Positions 23,724 through 36,740 of a DNA stretch of 64,000 bases are shown one piece after another. Positions within the stretch are counted from its first letter, which is position 1. Every line of letters starts with the position of its first letter. Source of the DNA: Massospora cicadina (Eukaryota > Entomophthoromycota > Entomophthoromycetes > Entomophthorales > Entomophthoraceae); assembly GCA_022478985.1 (NCBI GenBank), contig JAKSZP010009606.1:19222-83221 (forward strand), given 5' to 3'. Made by a program: the position numbers and the translations under genes. Under the pieces are notes generated by a model. It was not told where the DNA came from, did not search any database, and saw only the letters and a list, made by a program, of their open reading frames with translations.

Positions 23724-24422
23724 ATTCAAACTTTGATACCCCATCCTCAGCTGACTGATATGTCTGCAGAGCTTTTTCCAAAGTGACCACCAGCTTGCCA
23801 CAGATGCGGTGGCCAATCCCAGTAATTTCTGTACTCACATATTATGTGTAAAATCAGTCACAAAATTTAAAAATGGGCTGCACACCCCCTTGTTCCCCTC
23901 TGATTTTCCTTCTACCACAAAAGAGGAAATCCAACACCTTCATGAAACTGCCACCACCACCATTAAGCATGTTGCTGAACTGGCAGATTTTTCTCCATAC
24001 ACATGTACCACAAGAACAAAAACTGTGATATTAGAACAACTTCTCAACGCCTTAACCCAGGATGAACACCACGTTGCTGAACTCATAGAGGCTTTAATCT
24101 AGGCCCAAATAGTCAATCTTAACAACCACCTACTCCACCTTGACCCTCATCCTATGGATGCTCCAACCCTCATACTCTCAGCATCGGTCTGCCTCTACAA
24201 TGCTGAGCCTAAAGATGACCTGCCTGATCCCCCTACCCTCCACCATGATAGGATAATTGGCTTACCGCTATACTACTTGGTAGGTAATTTTATCAATTCT
24301 TTTCATATCTTGCTGCCCAAAAAGGGCAGTTGTTACATGTTTAATTTTTAGTCAGTTTGACTTTTGAGATTCAGTTTTAGTATTGTCCATCCACTGGTCA
24401 GCTTGCCTCAGTTAAATAAAAC
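23724..24422 (+). mobile_element. ORF1-only LINE relative, copy d, right part
   Basis: This continues the element interrupted by Gyp-F. Near 23775-23815 it matches copy a (TTCCAAAGTGACCACCAGC). The frame 23809-24102 encodes a helical stretch (EEIQHLHETATTTIKHVAEL). The frame 24154-24351 resembles the end of ORF1 in copy c. The shared tail is at about 24378-24422 (CCACTGGTCAGCTTGCCTCA then GTTAAATAAAA). There is no reverse transcriptase. Confidence 0.7.
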
Positions 24423-25855
24423 TAGACATCTAGCTATAAGAATTTATATAGAATTAGTGTTATCCTGGTTTTATCTGAGGCTAATTCTCAATCTCTTAGA
24501 GTATGACAACTCTTACTTAATATCCCAAACTATAAAAATCTATATATCTAGAAAGATAAACTTTTATTAGGGTATAAATTATAACTTTTTTGTGAATAAA
24601 ATACAGGTGATTTATATTTTAGGAACGAAAAATAATCATCTTTCAATGAAAATGTTTAAATTTTTTTTGATATGGATTGTTTATTCATTTATCTTCATTT
24701 AATTAAATAGTGCACTCACATGGAATTATGTTTTAATATTTAGATAATAAGAATTTCAATGTTAGATCCCTGATTAAGACCTCATGATCCAGAGTATACA
24801 TAGTTGGGTGGTTTCAAAGTGTTGGGAAAGTATATTACAACTATTATTAGACTTACCATTTATATTTTGGTTTTGAGAAATCCAGTTATTTTGTGCATCA
24901 TAGTTAAGTTAAGTTTTTAAGGTCTTTGTGCCAAAAAATTAAAGTATTTGAAAAGTGTAAATAAAATTGATTGTAAACCTTTAGTAATGTGTTGAAAAAT
25001 TAAAAGCTTCATTAAAATGCAAAAAATTGTATATAGCGTTAATTAAATATTTCATCCCATCTAGAATAGTAGAAGATATAATTTAGAAAAATAATTATTT
25101 TGAAAAATATAGATTTTTAACTCACAATAAAACAGGTTAAAAAGCCATGACACTGCTCATTTATTTTATAGAACTGAAATTTTAAATGGTTTTGTTGATA
25201 GAAAATGGTAGAAAATTATGTTTAAAGCTTGCAAGTTATGTTTTTCATAAGTTAAACCTCATATTCTTGTCACAATTATTGATATAAATTTTTTTATTGG
25301 ATACCATTCTAAGTCCAAGAATTTTAATACAAGGCACCTAAAAGAAATCCACTGAAAACTATTGAGGATCTTTCTAAGGTCATTGTCAAATATTTCAATT
25401 TTTCATTTATGTAAAGAATATTTGAGCATGAACTATTCTTTCAATTTCCCTAACTCAAACTGCCTTAGTAATTATATTTATTATTAATTTTATATGTTTT
25501 TTATATTATAATGCACATTTAGCAAAACACATCAAAAGAATAGTCTCTTTTTTATGCTTGAAGGGGGTTTTTTAAAGAGTGCAAAGATTTTACACTGCAA
25601 GATTAGTTGATATTGATGACCTCATTATAAGATAAAGATATTTTACCTGCAATTGATAATCCAGGAATGGTGATAGTTACAATAAAGTGCAATTTTGGTC
25701 TAAAACTATAAAATAAATTCCAAAAAAGCTTTCATTTATTCCATACTACATGTAATGTTAAGATCATAAACATATACTTCATAATTTTATATTATATTAA
25801 TATCTAACTGCTGAAGATGTTGAGATCCATCACACTACTTGATGGATCAACATAT
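24423..25855. other. AT-rich stretch without recognisable genes
   Basis: Very AT-rich with short homopolymer runs and no open frame longer than about 60 codons. I find no terminal repeats or similarity to the other elements here. It may be old, decayed intergenic or transposon sequence. Confidence 0.5.
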
Positions 25856-26597
25856 GTCAGAAAATTACATGTCTGGTACTGTGAGAAGAGTGTCTTGGGG
25901 TGTAAATGAGGCTAATAATGCCCAAATACCCTAGTAGACTCTCAGTGGAACCCCACAAATTGGGGAAATACTTCTATCCTCCCTCCTCAGCCAAATAACA
26001 CTATTGGTGGTATTAGAGTTGCGCTGAACCTGCAGTGGAATCAGGGGAGATATTCTGAGGTTCCTCCAGGTCCTATCTGCAACATTATTCAAACTCCTCA
26101 GTGGAAACTGACCTCTTTTATAGATCTGGAACGGTGCCACAAGTTGAAAACATTTTCCCACTATCTGATTGGTTTAAATATATAAAAGCCTTGCCCCAGG
26201 GTTCATATTACCTTTTAGCACCCCACCATTTGGCATCAAGTTGAAGCAAGGTGAGTCTCAAGCCCTCTGGTAAGTTGAAACCCCATATTTTATAATTAGG
26301 CTGCCCTCACCCTAAAATGAATTTCTTGCCTTTCTCACTTTAAGCCTCAAATTGTTTTAAATAGGCAGCGACTTATTAGTAGGGGTCTCTTTTACCCCAA
26401 TTCTGACACTGAATAAGATTTCTATTAAACCTTATATTTTCATAATTTCAAAGTTCCTATTTTTAATAAAAGTGGTGCTTAAAAACCCTTGTTTTACATC
26501 AGAAGCTGAGAGTATTGATACTCCTGCTCATGCTAAATTGTTTGAATTCTGTGAAAACAGCACTGGTGAGACATCACAAGCCAGGATTCCTACAACA
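25856..26597 (+). repeat. 5' LTR of Gyp-G (Gyp-D family)
   Basis: A 742-bp TG..CA segment that aligns loosely with the Gyp-D LTRs (746-747 bp). Shared blocks in the same order are TGTCAGA at the start, GTCTTGGG, CTCAGTGGAACCCCACAAATTGGGG, and CTGATTGGTTTAAA against ATGATTGGTTGAAG. It is more diverged than the Gyp-D pair, which fits its outermost position in the nest. Confidence 0.6.
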
Positions 26598-27399
26598 TAA
26601 AAAAAGCAAAGCGTTTTATAATATCTATCTAAAAGTGCATTAAATTACAGAGTCTCACAATAAGAACCAAGTAATGCACCATCAGATCTGTTAGGCTTGC
26701 CTCCACAGGCAATGAGTCAGGTAGTGACTGCCACGCTCTTTCTTGCAAAAAATTAATCAACTATCCCCAATGTCAAGCTTCCAACCCAATCAGAAAGTTT
26801 GATCATCTCAGACAGGAAGATCTGAATATGATCTAAAGAATTGGTGAATACCTCTGTCATGGATCATCCCTGATCAAATGATTAAAGTGGCTATTTCAAA
26901 AAGCAGCACAATGCCTCAGAAACCATAAAGAGTGAATCAGTATATATCCTGGATCAGAAGTGACTGGCATTTTTCCAAGTGATTTTACCTGATTTTCTAT
27001 AAAATACTGAGGTCAGCAAATTGAACGTAAGTTTTTCTTTCCGTTGAAAACCTTAATTTTACTAGCATATAGACTATTTTAGGGCATTTATCAATTAAAG
27101 AGTTTTTCCTTAATGGTATATTTAATTATTTTATAAAAATCCTTACACCCAGGTCTTAAGAAAAACGAAACTATCTATTGGACAGTTTGGAAAACTTTCC
27201 AGTCCCAACAGAATTTGATGCTTCAGTTAAGTCTCCTTGAGTATTAAAACCTTGACAACCATGGAGGCGGATTAGCCACCTTATTTAATAACCTATAAAG
27301 AGCTAGCAAGGATTAGAACACTAAATTATCTCTATTGAGTGGCCTCAACTTGAACTTTATGGAATAAACACTAGTATAGAAAAGAAGTCAGGCAGCTGA
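26598..27399 (+). other. Leader region of Gyp-G, no recognisable coding
   Basis: The sequence between the LTR and the recognisable gag. No primer site could be identified after the LTR end, and there is no long open frame. It is assigned to Gyp-G only by position. Confidence 0.35.
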
Positions 27400-28026
27400 C
27401 CTCAATGTATGCTACTAAAATGGCCCTACAGGCCCCCCATGAGTGGTTGACCCGGCTATTGATATCATAAATGAATTGCGCCAACAGCTAAAACAATTAA
27501 ACCAACAAAATCTGCCTAATTACAATTTCTTCCAGGATGGCTTCAGCTACACATCACCATCAACGTAGTAAACTATCTGGATAAGCTGAGCATTTCCTTT
27601 AAGCCCTCTAATAAGGACAAATAATTCCTAGGGGAAGAAAGTATCTTTTTCTTCCTATACTGTTATGATATGCTCTGGAAATGGCTACCAATAAATAAAT
27701 ACTTGGATTTTTTAAACTGCCTCAGATGAGTGGCCCAAGATATCATGATCCCAAAAATAATGGCTTGTCACACTTGAGCTAGAACTAAGACTGCCCTGCT
27801 GAGATAATTAAGGTGTTATAATCTTAGTAAGCCAAAAAAGTATTCATGAGGATTAGCCTCAAACCAAAAAAAATCTATTAATGAATTCACCCAAAGGTTC
27901 TACCTTGATGTCCAAGGTTAAGTTGCAGAATATTAGCTCACCTTACTTGATGCCATTACCACAGCTTTATCTGAGTTCAAACCCTTAGTAAATATTAATT
28001 TATACCTTTAGGCAGATAAGTAAAAT
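27400..28026 (+). pseudogene. gag of Gyp-G, first piece
   Basis: Translation around 27590-27830 gives FLGEESIFFFLY followed by RVAQDIMIPKIMACHTWAR-type sequence. This matches in order the Gyp-D gag (ITGEKSIATFLYVYEA, then RLAQEMIVPNLNPTYIWSE). It is full of stops. It is interrupted at 28027 by LTR-E. Confidence 0.55.
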
Positions 28027-29089
28027 TGTTATAATTTTTAACCAGATGGAATCCTCCAATGATTTATCATTATTTGGGATGATATGGCCAATCTCGGTGG
28101 AATGGCTTATTGATTGAATTTCATATGATTTAATGTGATTGCTAGGTAGTTGCTCCCCAAATTGGGTTGAGCCAAATCCAGATATTCCGCCAAGTTTAGA
28201 AGAAGGTTCAAGCGGGGCCAATTGGTGGCCTCAAATTAGTATAAGGATCACTGGTGACTAATAGCTGAGGATGATTCAATTAGTATCATTCATCAGAATC
28301 AGTGTTTGATGCCAACTGCCATTCATGGACTGTTGTGGGATTTCTGGCATATAAACAAAGTATTCTCTTCAATCATTCATCTATGATTTTTGCTGCCTAT
28401 ACTATTTATTCAATGTTGGCAGATCAGACAATTACAAGTTTGAGGTGACTGAGGTTTTTTCTGGCGCCTCATTTATTATAATAAATTATCACCTGAATAA
28501 GGTGATTCCTAATCAATTGACTGAAACGAGTAAAGAAGAGATGTCAGCAAGATGTCAAGATATTCCAAGTCAAATCAAGTGACAGTAGCTTTTCCAGCAC
28601 ATTTATAAGAACTCAAAGGTCAGATCCATATTTGACATCTTTTTAGATTAATCTTTTATATGGCTCACTGGTGACTTAAGGCTGAGGATAAGCCAAACCT
28701 AATTCAGACATTGGGAAGATAGGGCGAGAAGGTCAATTCTGGGAAAAGAATAGTGCAGTAGAATAAGAAGAAGAGTGGTTGGCTGGAAGAACCAGTGGAA
28801 GAGCCAATAGGTCAGTGGTGGGTGAAGTAGTCCTGTTGTATATAGTAAAAATACCTATCAATTCTCTCTCAATAAATATCTCCCTTTGCTTAATCTACCT
28901 TTTCTTATAAGTTTATATCAATTCGTTGGTTTGAGTTTAGGCTGGGGGATCCCAGAGTGGTGCAGGTGACACGCCAAGGGGTTAGCCAGCACTGATGGCC
29001 CAGTAGCCTAATGTGAAATGGCAAGGGCTGATCAATCTTCATACTGGTTGTCCTGTCAACTAGCAGAGCGCATAGTCAATTTCACAACA
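28027..29089 (+). repeat. Solo LTR-E, copy 2
   Basis: A 1063-bp repeat colinear with copy 1 (12461-13486) over its whole length, for example GTTTGAGTTTAGGCTGGGGG near 28930 and 13330. It is flanked by AAAAT (28022-28026) and ACAAT (29090-29094), a 4-of-5 target duplication. No internal region is attached. Confidence 0.75.
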
Positions 29090-29207
29090 ACAATAATACC
29101 TCATTAATGCACCTTAAACGGTCCCTTATGGAGATTACATCTGCTCTCCTTAAGCCTTCTGAACATCTCAACCAGAATCTAAAGTAATCCTCTTCCCTCA
29201 TGATGAC
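29090..29207 (+). pseudogene. gag of Gyp-G, second piece
   Basis: A short stretch between LTR-E and Gyp-C that can be read as MEITSALLKPSEHLNQNLK. It is joined to the first piece by position and, across Gyp-C, to the zinc-knuckle-like piece at 49,929. Confidence 0.4.
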
Positions 29208-29982
29208 TGTTGAAACTGGTGCAAGAGCGTCAGATTACAACTGCACAGTTAGTGTCACCAACTACTCAAATTATTATATGAAAACAACACTTTAACCAAA
29301 AACTCACAAAAGGAGAGATAAATTCAGTAATAGAACGTTTTAAAGCAAAAAAGAGATTCTTGTTGTATAAAGTACTGCCAAAGGTTCATATGATTTTTTC
29401 AAATAATTCTCTTAGCAAGCTGATACTACTTAACTTCCCAAAAAGGTCCCCCTGTCCTTTACAATCCTCTTCAGATATGATCATTTCACCATCGTTCTCA
29501 TTGGTGCTTCTCTAGTTACCAAGAAACACTCTAAAAATTGGTAGACTAAATTGATGACATCAAAAATTGGGCCAGATAATCAAAAGTTAGAGGTTGGAAT
29601 ATTTTCTTTGAAAAGCGTTAATTCTCCAAACTTAATCAAATTATGGCCAAATGGCTTTATTAATAATGGTGACCCTATTACTGATGTTTTAACCCGCATG
29701 GGTGGATAGGGAGTAATCCCGCTGAATGAAATAGGAATCAAAAAGTGTTAACGCCATGGCGTCAGAAGCCTAAAGAAGAAAGTACACAGGAGGTTGTGCT
29801 GATGGGGTCATGGAGATCTGTGAGTATTATAGTGATAATTTAGGCTACTGCTTAAAAAGCAGGGGCATCAGGTCATAATAACAACTACCTCACACAAATC
29901 TGATATCTAATTATTAGCCAAAAATATGAAATTAAATATGTAAAAATGATATTCTAATGGTTAGTCAAACCCAATTACAACA
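29208..29982 (-). repeat. 3' LTR of Gyp-C
   Basis: A 775-bp repeat starting TGTTGTAATTGGGTTTGAC on the minus strand and ending TTTCAACA. It is colinear with 49159-49928, for example ACCAAAAACTCACAAAAGGA near 29300 and 49250. The purine tract AAGTGGGGGAAA lies just inside it. Confidence 0.85.
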
Positions 29983-32900
29983 TTTCCCCCACTTGACCAA
30001 ACATCAGGTAACAAAAATGTGTGGGGGACAACTAACTTATTGAAAGCTTAAGGCCATCAGTCTAAAACTCTAATGTAATTTCTTCAAGAACATTCCATGA
30101 AACTGATTGATAAGGTGACCTTTAACAGGATCCTTCAGAGTGTATACATCTGTAGAAGCCTTTTTGATGATCTCTAAAGGATCTTCCAAATGTGCTCCTG
30201 CTTGCTATCTCAGCTGAACCCATGGTTATCATATTATAAAAAAGCTCTCCTACAGTAAAGTGGGGTAATAGCTGATAATTCAGATTACCTAGTTAACAAT
30301 ATTATATTTTTTGAGCCAGTACATTGAGTATGCAGCACATTGTAGCAGTAACAAATTCTGCACCAATGTTATCAGATATTTTTTTGAAATTAAGGCTGCT
30401 TGACTGACACAAGAATATTAGATTCTGAGTATCACTGGTTTTTAATATAGTAACAAAAACGGGGAATGACCCATGGTGGAGTAATAAGAGCTCTTATAAG
30501 CAAAAAAAGCGGAAGGCAAAAAAAGGTTTTAACTAGTCTCTAAAGCCATGATTATCTAATGTAAAATCCCAACAAATGTACTGTTCACTCATTTGATGGT
30601 GCCATTGGTCTCAGGGTGGTAGTATGGGAAAACACCCTAATAATACCCATTAAGTGATTTATCTTGGAGATCATGTAGGGCATAAAGTTAGTTTCATTAT
30701 CCGTTAGTAAAAATTTGGGAATTAAAGCTTATTAATAGTGTCCTCTAAATTAAACTTTGCTGTGGTCATAGAACTCACATCCCTGACCAACTTGGTCTCC
30801 ACCCATTTTGCAAGGTGATCAATGGTCACTATTATATATTTTAATTGACCTGAAGTGTTAGTTAATGGCCCACAACATCCATAGAAACAGTATGCCATGT
30901 AAAATTAGTTCAACCAACTGATAGGAGGTGTCTTTTCAATAAGGCCCTTCCATTTAGCATTTCTTGCAATAGCGGAGAGTCTTGTAAACATCAAAATATA
31001 ATTGAATCATAGTAATGACGTTGTTTCATTAAATCAAAATTTTCTTAAATCCAACATGTCCTGTTGCCTTATGGGCCCTCATAAAAATATCAGTTCAATC
31101 AGTGGGTCAGGGTATCCAGAATTGCTGATTATTTTGTAAATTGTAAAGCCTCCCGTTTTGAACAACAGTAATCCTTCCATAAATTTTTAATTATCTCTGA
31201 ACTTCCACTGGTTCATTATAATACTGTTGAGTTATCATATTTTTGAATAATTCATTAGACACATTGACCACCAAAACCACAGTAGGAAATCAAGATAATC
31301 CATCAATTTTTGATGCTTAATGCAGGTCTGCGCTAAATGTCAAAATTGTAAGCTTGTGATTTTAAAGGCCAGTGGGCCAGCCTTCCTTCAGGCTCTTTTA
31401 GATTTTGCAACCAGCCTAGAGAAGCATGATCAGTTACTAAAGTAAAATGTACTCTATGTACATAAACCCAGAATTGTTTACATGCATAAATAGCTGTCAG
31501 GCACTCCTACTCATTTGCCATATAGTTTCGTTCATGAACGTCCAAAGTTTGGCTATAATAGGCCACAGGATGCTTAATTCTGTCAGAATCCAGATGAGAT
31601 AACACTACGCTTACAGCAGTAAGAGAAGCATCTTTCTGAATAATAAACAGTTTTTTTAAATCAGAGTACATTAGAAGTGGTGCTTGGGTAAGGTAAATCC
31701 ATAACTTATTAAAAGTGACTTGACAGTTCTCAGTCCAAACAAAAGATACGCCATTTTTAAGGATGAGAACTACTGGTTCAACTATTTTTTTGAAGTTTTC
31801 TACAAATTGATGTTAATAAATCATTCCAAAGAACACTTGGATGTTTCGCTTACTACTTGGTGTAGCCATGCACTCAATAGCATCAACCTTTGAAGGCAGA
31901 GGCAGCAAGCCATGTTTGTTGATGACAAACCTCAGGTATTCCAACTGTTCATGGAATAAATTGCACTTATGTGGTTTGATTTTCAGATCTGCCTTATCAA
32001 GGTGGCGGAAAACTTCTTCCAAGTGTTGTAAATGTTCATTGAACGTTCTAGATATGACATTGATATCATCTAAATAAATGTGAACAAAAGAAAAAAATTT
32101 AGATCACCGAGGATGCTATCCATAGCCCTATGAAAGGTCTCTGGGGCGTTACACAGCCCTTGCGGATTTCTAGTTGGTTGTGAGAAGCCTTAAGCTGTAA
32201 TTATAGCGCACTTCTCTTGTTCCTCCAAGGGCAACTCTATCTTCCAATAGCCATAGATTAAAGCCATGGCTGAAAAGTATTGAGCACTCCTAGATGTTCC
32301 AGTGCATTATTGATCCAGGGTAAAGAATAATATTATTTTTTTGTGATGCTATTAATCTTGAAATAGCTTATAACAACGCAGTTAGAACCATCTTTTTTCT
32401 TGATGATCAACACAGGAGAAGCCAAAAGCTCTTGGAAGGCACCAGCAAACCGTGTTGCATTAGTTGATAGATTAAGTGTTAACAACTTCATCCACTGCTC
32501 AAGAACGTCTGATTTGGTCAAAGATGACTGGGTGTATGACTTCTAATATCAATATGGTGAAGTACATCATTAGCACACCCCAAATCACAGTTGTTTTTAA
32601 AATAGTGCTTTACTTTTTAAAAAAGCTAGCGCTTAATCCTTCTCATCCTCAGTTATTCCAGCTAATTTTTCAAATGGTACTAAAAAGCAAATGGATTGCT
32701 CCACCTCACCACTAAGGCCTAACTCATCAAATTGGCTAAAATCAAAAACATTTTGAACTTCCTCAACAGGTAACATATGTATAAAAGTGATATTATGAAG
32801 TCGCTTTACCTGAATAGAAAATGAATAAAATTTAGCTAGTAGCATCTGAAGTATTGTCATGGTCAGGGAGGATGATCCCATGAGCAGCAACAGATTACAA

Positions 32901-33515
32901 ATTGGAATGACAGAATGGCAAAAAGATCTCTCCATATAATCTCTGAAGGATTTCTGACTTAATTTCAGTGCCCAAAATCATTTGGTGGCACAGTGAAATA
33001 GTTAGGTTATGGTTTTCCTATAGCGGAATCCCCATAAACTCTGCAATCTGATTAGGTAACTTCTGCACATGGGCTTAAATTCGCTGACAGCTTAGGGGCA
33101 CAATACTATTTTGAAGACTAGGTTGAAAACCCACAGAGTTTGAGGTGCTGAGGTATCATCTTTATGCTTGTAAAATAATGGCAGAGTTTGAACAAGGATA
33201 TCAAAAGTATTCTCCTAAAAATTAGTCTTGACTCCACGAGCTCTTATAAAGGAGGTCCCAAAAAAATAATAGTTTTAATTGGGGAAAACAATACCATGAG
33301 TGGATACTACCAGTGAGCCAAATCATAGTGGCAATGCGCTGTATGCTCTTTCTAATGTGGTGGACTGAGGGCCCGCTGCACCAAAGCTTTTTTTAATTGA
33401 GTTCAGGAGTGAGGCCTAATTGCTTCACCAGTTTAGTAAATACAATATTTACTGGTGCCCCACTGTCAACGATGGCATAGACTTTACGCTTAAATATAGA
33501 TATTAACATATGTGC
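29983..33515 (-). pseudogene. pol of Gyp-C: protease C-part, reverse transcriptase, RNase H, integrase
   Basis: Reading leftwards: the protease active site DSGA is at 33467-33456 in an open stretch (IVDSGAPVNIVFTKLVKQLG). A linker frame (32935-32633) follows. Reverse transcriptase begins in 32521-32333 (IKKKDGSNCVV), has the intact catalytic YLDD at 32065-32076, and continues in 32022-31813 (ADLKIKPHKCNLFHEQLEYL). RNase H and integrase occupy about 31,700-30,100, recognised by position and short matches. Many stops are present. Confidence 0.65.
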
Positions 33516-34073
33516 TGTTATAATTTGGCAATATAGTTGAGATACATTGGGGGATTTTGCACAGGGGTGAACTCACTTTGCAATTGGACGGATGATATGG
33601 AGATCGCTGGTCCTTAAAAACACTAAAATATAATATAATATGGAGTGATTGCCCCAATGACACTTTATTTTATTTTAATATTTCCAGTGGTTACTCGCTG
33701 TTCTGCTCTCTTGATTCTACTAACAATACTCCTCCTTCAATTTCCTCATCTCGCTTATAAATTAGTGACTTTGGACGATACCACTCCTTTAGCTTAGACT
33801 ATTTGGTTCTTGCATATTCTCATTGGCTCTAGAAGAGTATGGTATTCTCAAATTCTCTTGCATAAGTTTGAGGTGATCTAGTCAATATTTGTCAAATGTC
33901 AACATCACCTTATCGTTTTATTTGGAGGTGATCCAATAATCATCCATTATGACCCTGTATTGCCTCATACCAAGGTGCTCAAATATTTTTACTCTATAAT
34001 CATCATTGCAGATTCTAGCCAATCCGCCATGGCTATTATGGGATTATCATCCAGTCATATCAGGATCCCAACA
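33516..34073 (-). repeat. 3' LTR of Gyp-B
   Basis: A 558-bp repeat, TGTTGGGATCCTGATATGAC to ATTATAACA on the minus strand. It is colinear with 46882-47440 (559 bp); ACTCGCTGTTCTGCTCT is one near-identical stretch. A purine tract AAGGGGGGTAA precedes it. Confidence 0.88.
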
Positions 34074-34089
34074 TTACCCCCCTTGACTG

Positions 34090-35180
34090 GACAATAAGTC
34101 TCCTATTGTTTATAAGCCCAGAGGTACTTTGAATGCACTCAGTTAATAATCTGACTTCTTGTGAGATCCTTGATAGCATAGGCGTTAACACCTGTTTTCT
34201 CAGTTTCTTCAAATGGATCAATCCTAATAATGTTCAAATTGTACTTCCAACTAAACCCATGTTTGTCAGGGAATAGAACTAGATCTCCATCTTTGAGCTG
34301 AGCTATCCCACTACGTCATTTCCCAATCAGCAGCCTGACATATTATTTTTTTAGCCAAGCTGAAGGAGTACGCTTTGTTTTGCAACTTGATCAATGTGTC
34401 CACTAGGGTAGTCAAATAATGGTAGGGGTCCATTCCGCCAATATCTTCTACACAAGAATAAAGCAGTTCTGGAAGAGCAGGTTGTCATCCGTATAGTAAT
34501 TGAAAGGGACTCTTCAACGTGGCTGAATGGTAGCTAACGTTGTATGCAAAAACAGCGGTAGAGAGAAGGGAACTCCAATTGGAAGGTCGATCTATTACCA
34601 ATTTCCAGAGTATGTTCACCAAGGTTCCATTAACTCGCTTAACCATCCCATTGGACTTGGGGTGGTATGGGGTCATCAGAACCTTACAGATACCCATTAG
34701 CTTGTTCAACTTTGGAAATATGTGTGAGGTGAAGTTAGCTCTGTTATTGCTAAGAATGAACTGTGGGCAGCCATGTCAATGAATAATACATTCCATTATA
34801 ACTTGTCCACTGTGACCTCCCCCAAATCCTGTATTGCCAGTACTTCAACCCACCTGGTCATGTGGTTAATTGCCACCAGAATGTACATGGACCAGTTAGC
34901 TCCTGTTGGCAGAGGTCCAACTACATCAAGGGAAACCGTATGCCAAGCAAAATGGGGTTTTTAATAACTGGTTTATAGTCTTCTGGCAGAACGGCTTTTC
35001 CACTTGGCACTTGTGACACCAGGAAATGACTTTTAAGCACATCAAAATTCATGCTTTCCTGAGAATACCGAGGGTGTAACCATTCCAAAATCTTGTACAT
35101 GCCACCATGTACAACTGCCTTATATGCGCTCATGATAATGCTAGTCTGGGTTTAGGGTCGCTGGAAGTTCACAGTTGAGT
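34090..35180 (-). pseudogene. Integrase of Gyp-B (broken)
   Basis: The frame at 34709-34485 encodes the end of the catalytic core: TPYHPKSNGMVKRVNG, in which the expected catalytic Glu is Lys (VK instead of VE), then AVFAYNVSYHSATLKSPFQLLYG. The zinc-binding N-terminal part is in 35133-34921. The C-terminal domain up to 34090 has stops. Confidence 0.7.
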
Positions 35181-36740
35181 CACCAATTCGTTTTTACAAC
35201 TCCCCATTATGCTGGAAGGTATTTGCTCGCATTTCATTTAATGCCTTTATGACTTAAAGCGGCTCATCGTTGTACTTTCTGCTGATCATCTCATTGTATA
35301 TCATGTTACTCAGATCTGCCATAACTGCAATCGTTGATAGCCTGTACAAGCAATCAGCGTTCTGTTGTTTTGCTCAAGGTTGGTGGAGGATCTCAAAGTC
35401 ATAAGCCTGAAGTTTGAGAGCCCATTAGGCTATATGTCCTTAGACTCCTTGAGGTTCTGCAACCAACATAACGAAGCATGATCCTTTATGACTTTAAACT
35501 TCATCCCATGCAAATACACCCTAAATTACTTATGTGCGTAGATCACCACTAAGCACTTCCACTCAATCTAAGCACTCCCACTCAATCACAGTATAATTGC
35601 GTTCATGGCCGTTCAGGCTCTGATTTCAGTACGCCATGGGGTGCTCAACCCCTCCTCGTCTTTTTGGTATAGGACCGCCCCAATGGTGAAGATGAATGCA
35701 TCCATTTGGAAAATGAATTTTTTATCAAAATTGAGATAGCGTAGCACCAGCGGACTAACCAATGCCGTCTGAAGATTGTTAAAGGAGCACTTTTGGCGTT
35801 CAGTTCATTTGAACACAGCATCCTTCTTTAATAGCTAAAAAAATGGCCCCCCAATACAACTGAAGTTAGGGATGAAGCGTTGGTAGTAGCCACCCATCCT
35901 CAATAATACTTGTATGTCCCATTTACTAGTTGGAGCAGTCATTTTTCGGATATCTTCTACCTTAGCTGACTGAGGTTTAAGCCCTGTTGCGTCTACATCA
36001 AGCCCTATATACTTCAAATGATCTTTAAAGAGGTGGCATTTTCGAGGCTTGATCTTGATGTTGGCCTCAACAAGCTGGCGGAAGACCTCCTCCAAGTGGG
36101 TAAGATGCTCAGATAATGTATGTGAAAAGTCACTAATAATGTTGAGATACATGAGGACTCATGACAACTTCAGGTTGCTGAGAATGGGTACATAGCCCGC
36201 TGAAAAGTAGCTGGGGCGTTACATAGCCCTTGAGCATAGGGTCGGTTGGAAAAGCCCCTTGGACGTGATAATGGCGCACTTCTCCTATTCTGATGCAGGA
36301 AACTCGATTTTCTAGTAACCCAATATCAAGTCCATTGCTGAGAAATAGCGAGCTCATCTAAACTAATCCAAGGCATCATCAATTCATGGCAAGGGATATG
36401 AGTCCTTTTTGGTGATGCTGCTGAGCTTCCGGTAGTCTATTACTACCTGGTTGGTGCCATCCTTCTTTTTTACAATAAAAACAGTCAGAGACCACGGACT
36501 CATCAACAGTTCAAGCGTTTCTTGCTCCAGTAGTTTTTTGATCTACTCTGTTACTACTTCCTTGGCTGCCATAGACTGGCGGATCAGCTGAGACCTGATG
36601 GGGTATGATCACCTGTCTCCACTCTATGGACCACTCCTGTGCGCACCCTAAATCATGGTCTTCAATGGTAAAGATCTCCATATATTTTTGGCATAAAGCT
36701 ATCGCCTGATATTTCTGGTTTTCTGATAACTCCATTAAAT
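35181..36740 (-). pseudogene. Reverse transcriptase and RNase H of Gyp-B (broken)
   Basis: The frame at 36735-36511 holds the region before reverse transcriptase (EIFTIEDHDLGCAQ), matching Gyp-A near 3880. Reverse transcriptase spans about 36,550-35,900. The catalytic motif is lost: YLNI at 36149-36138 where the relatives have YLDD. The frame 36152-35835 continues with IKIKPRKCHLFKDHLKYIGL and SKWDIQVLLRMGGYYQRFIP. RNase H follows to about 35,400 (DHASL-type block near 35,480). Confidence 0.72.

Noticed and set aside
24423..25855. A possible centromere or origin because of extreme AT content.
   Set aside because: No satellite, repeat array or conserved motif is visible; AT content alone does not support it.
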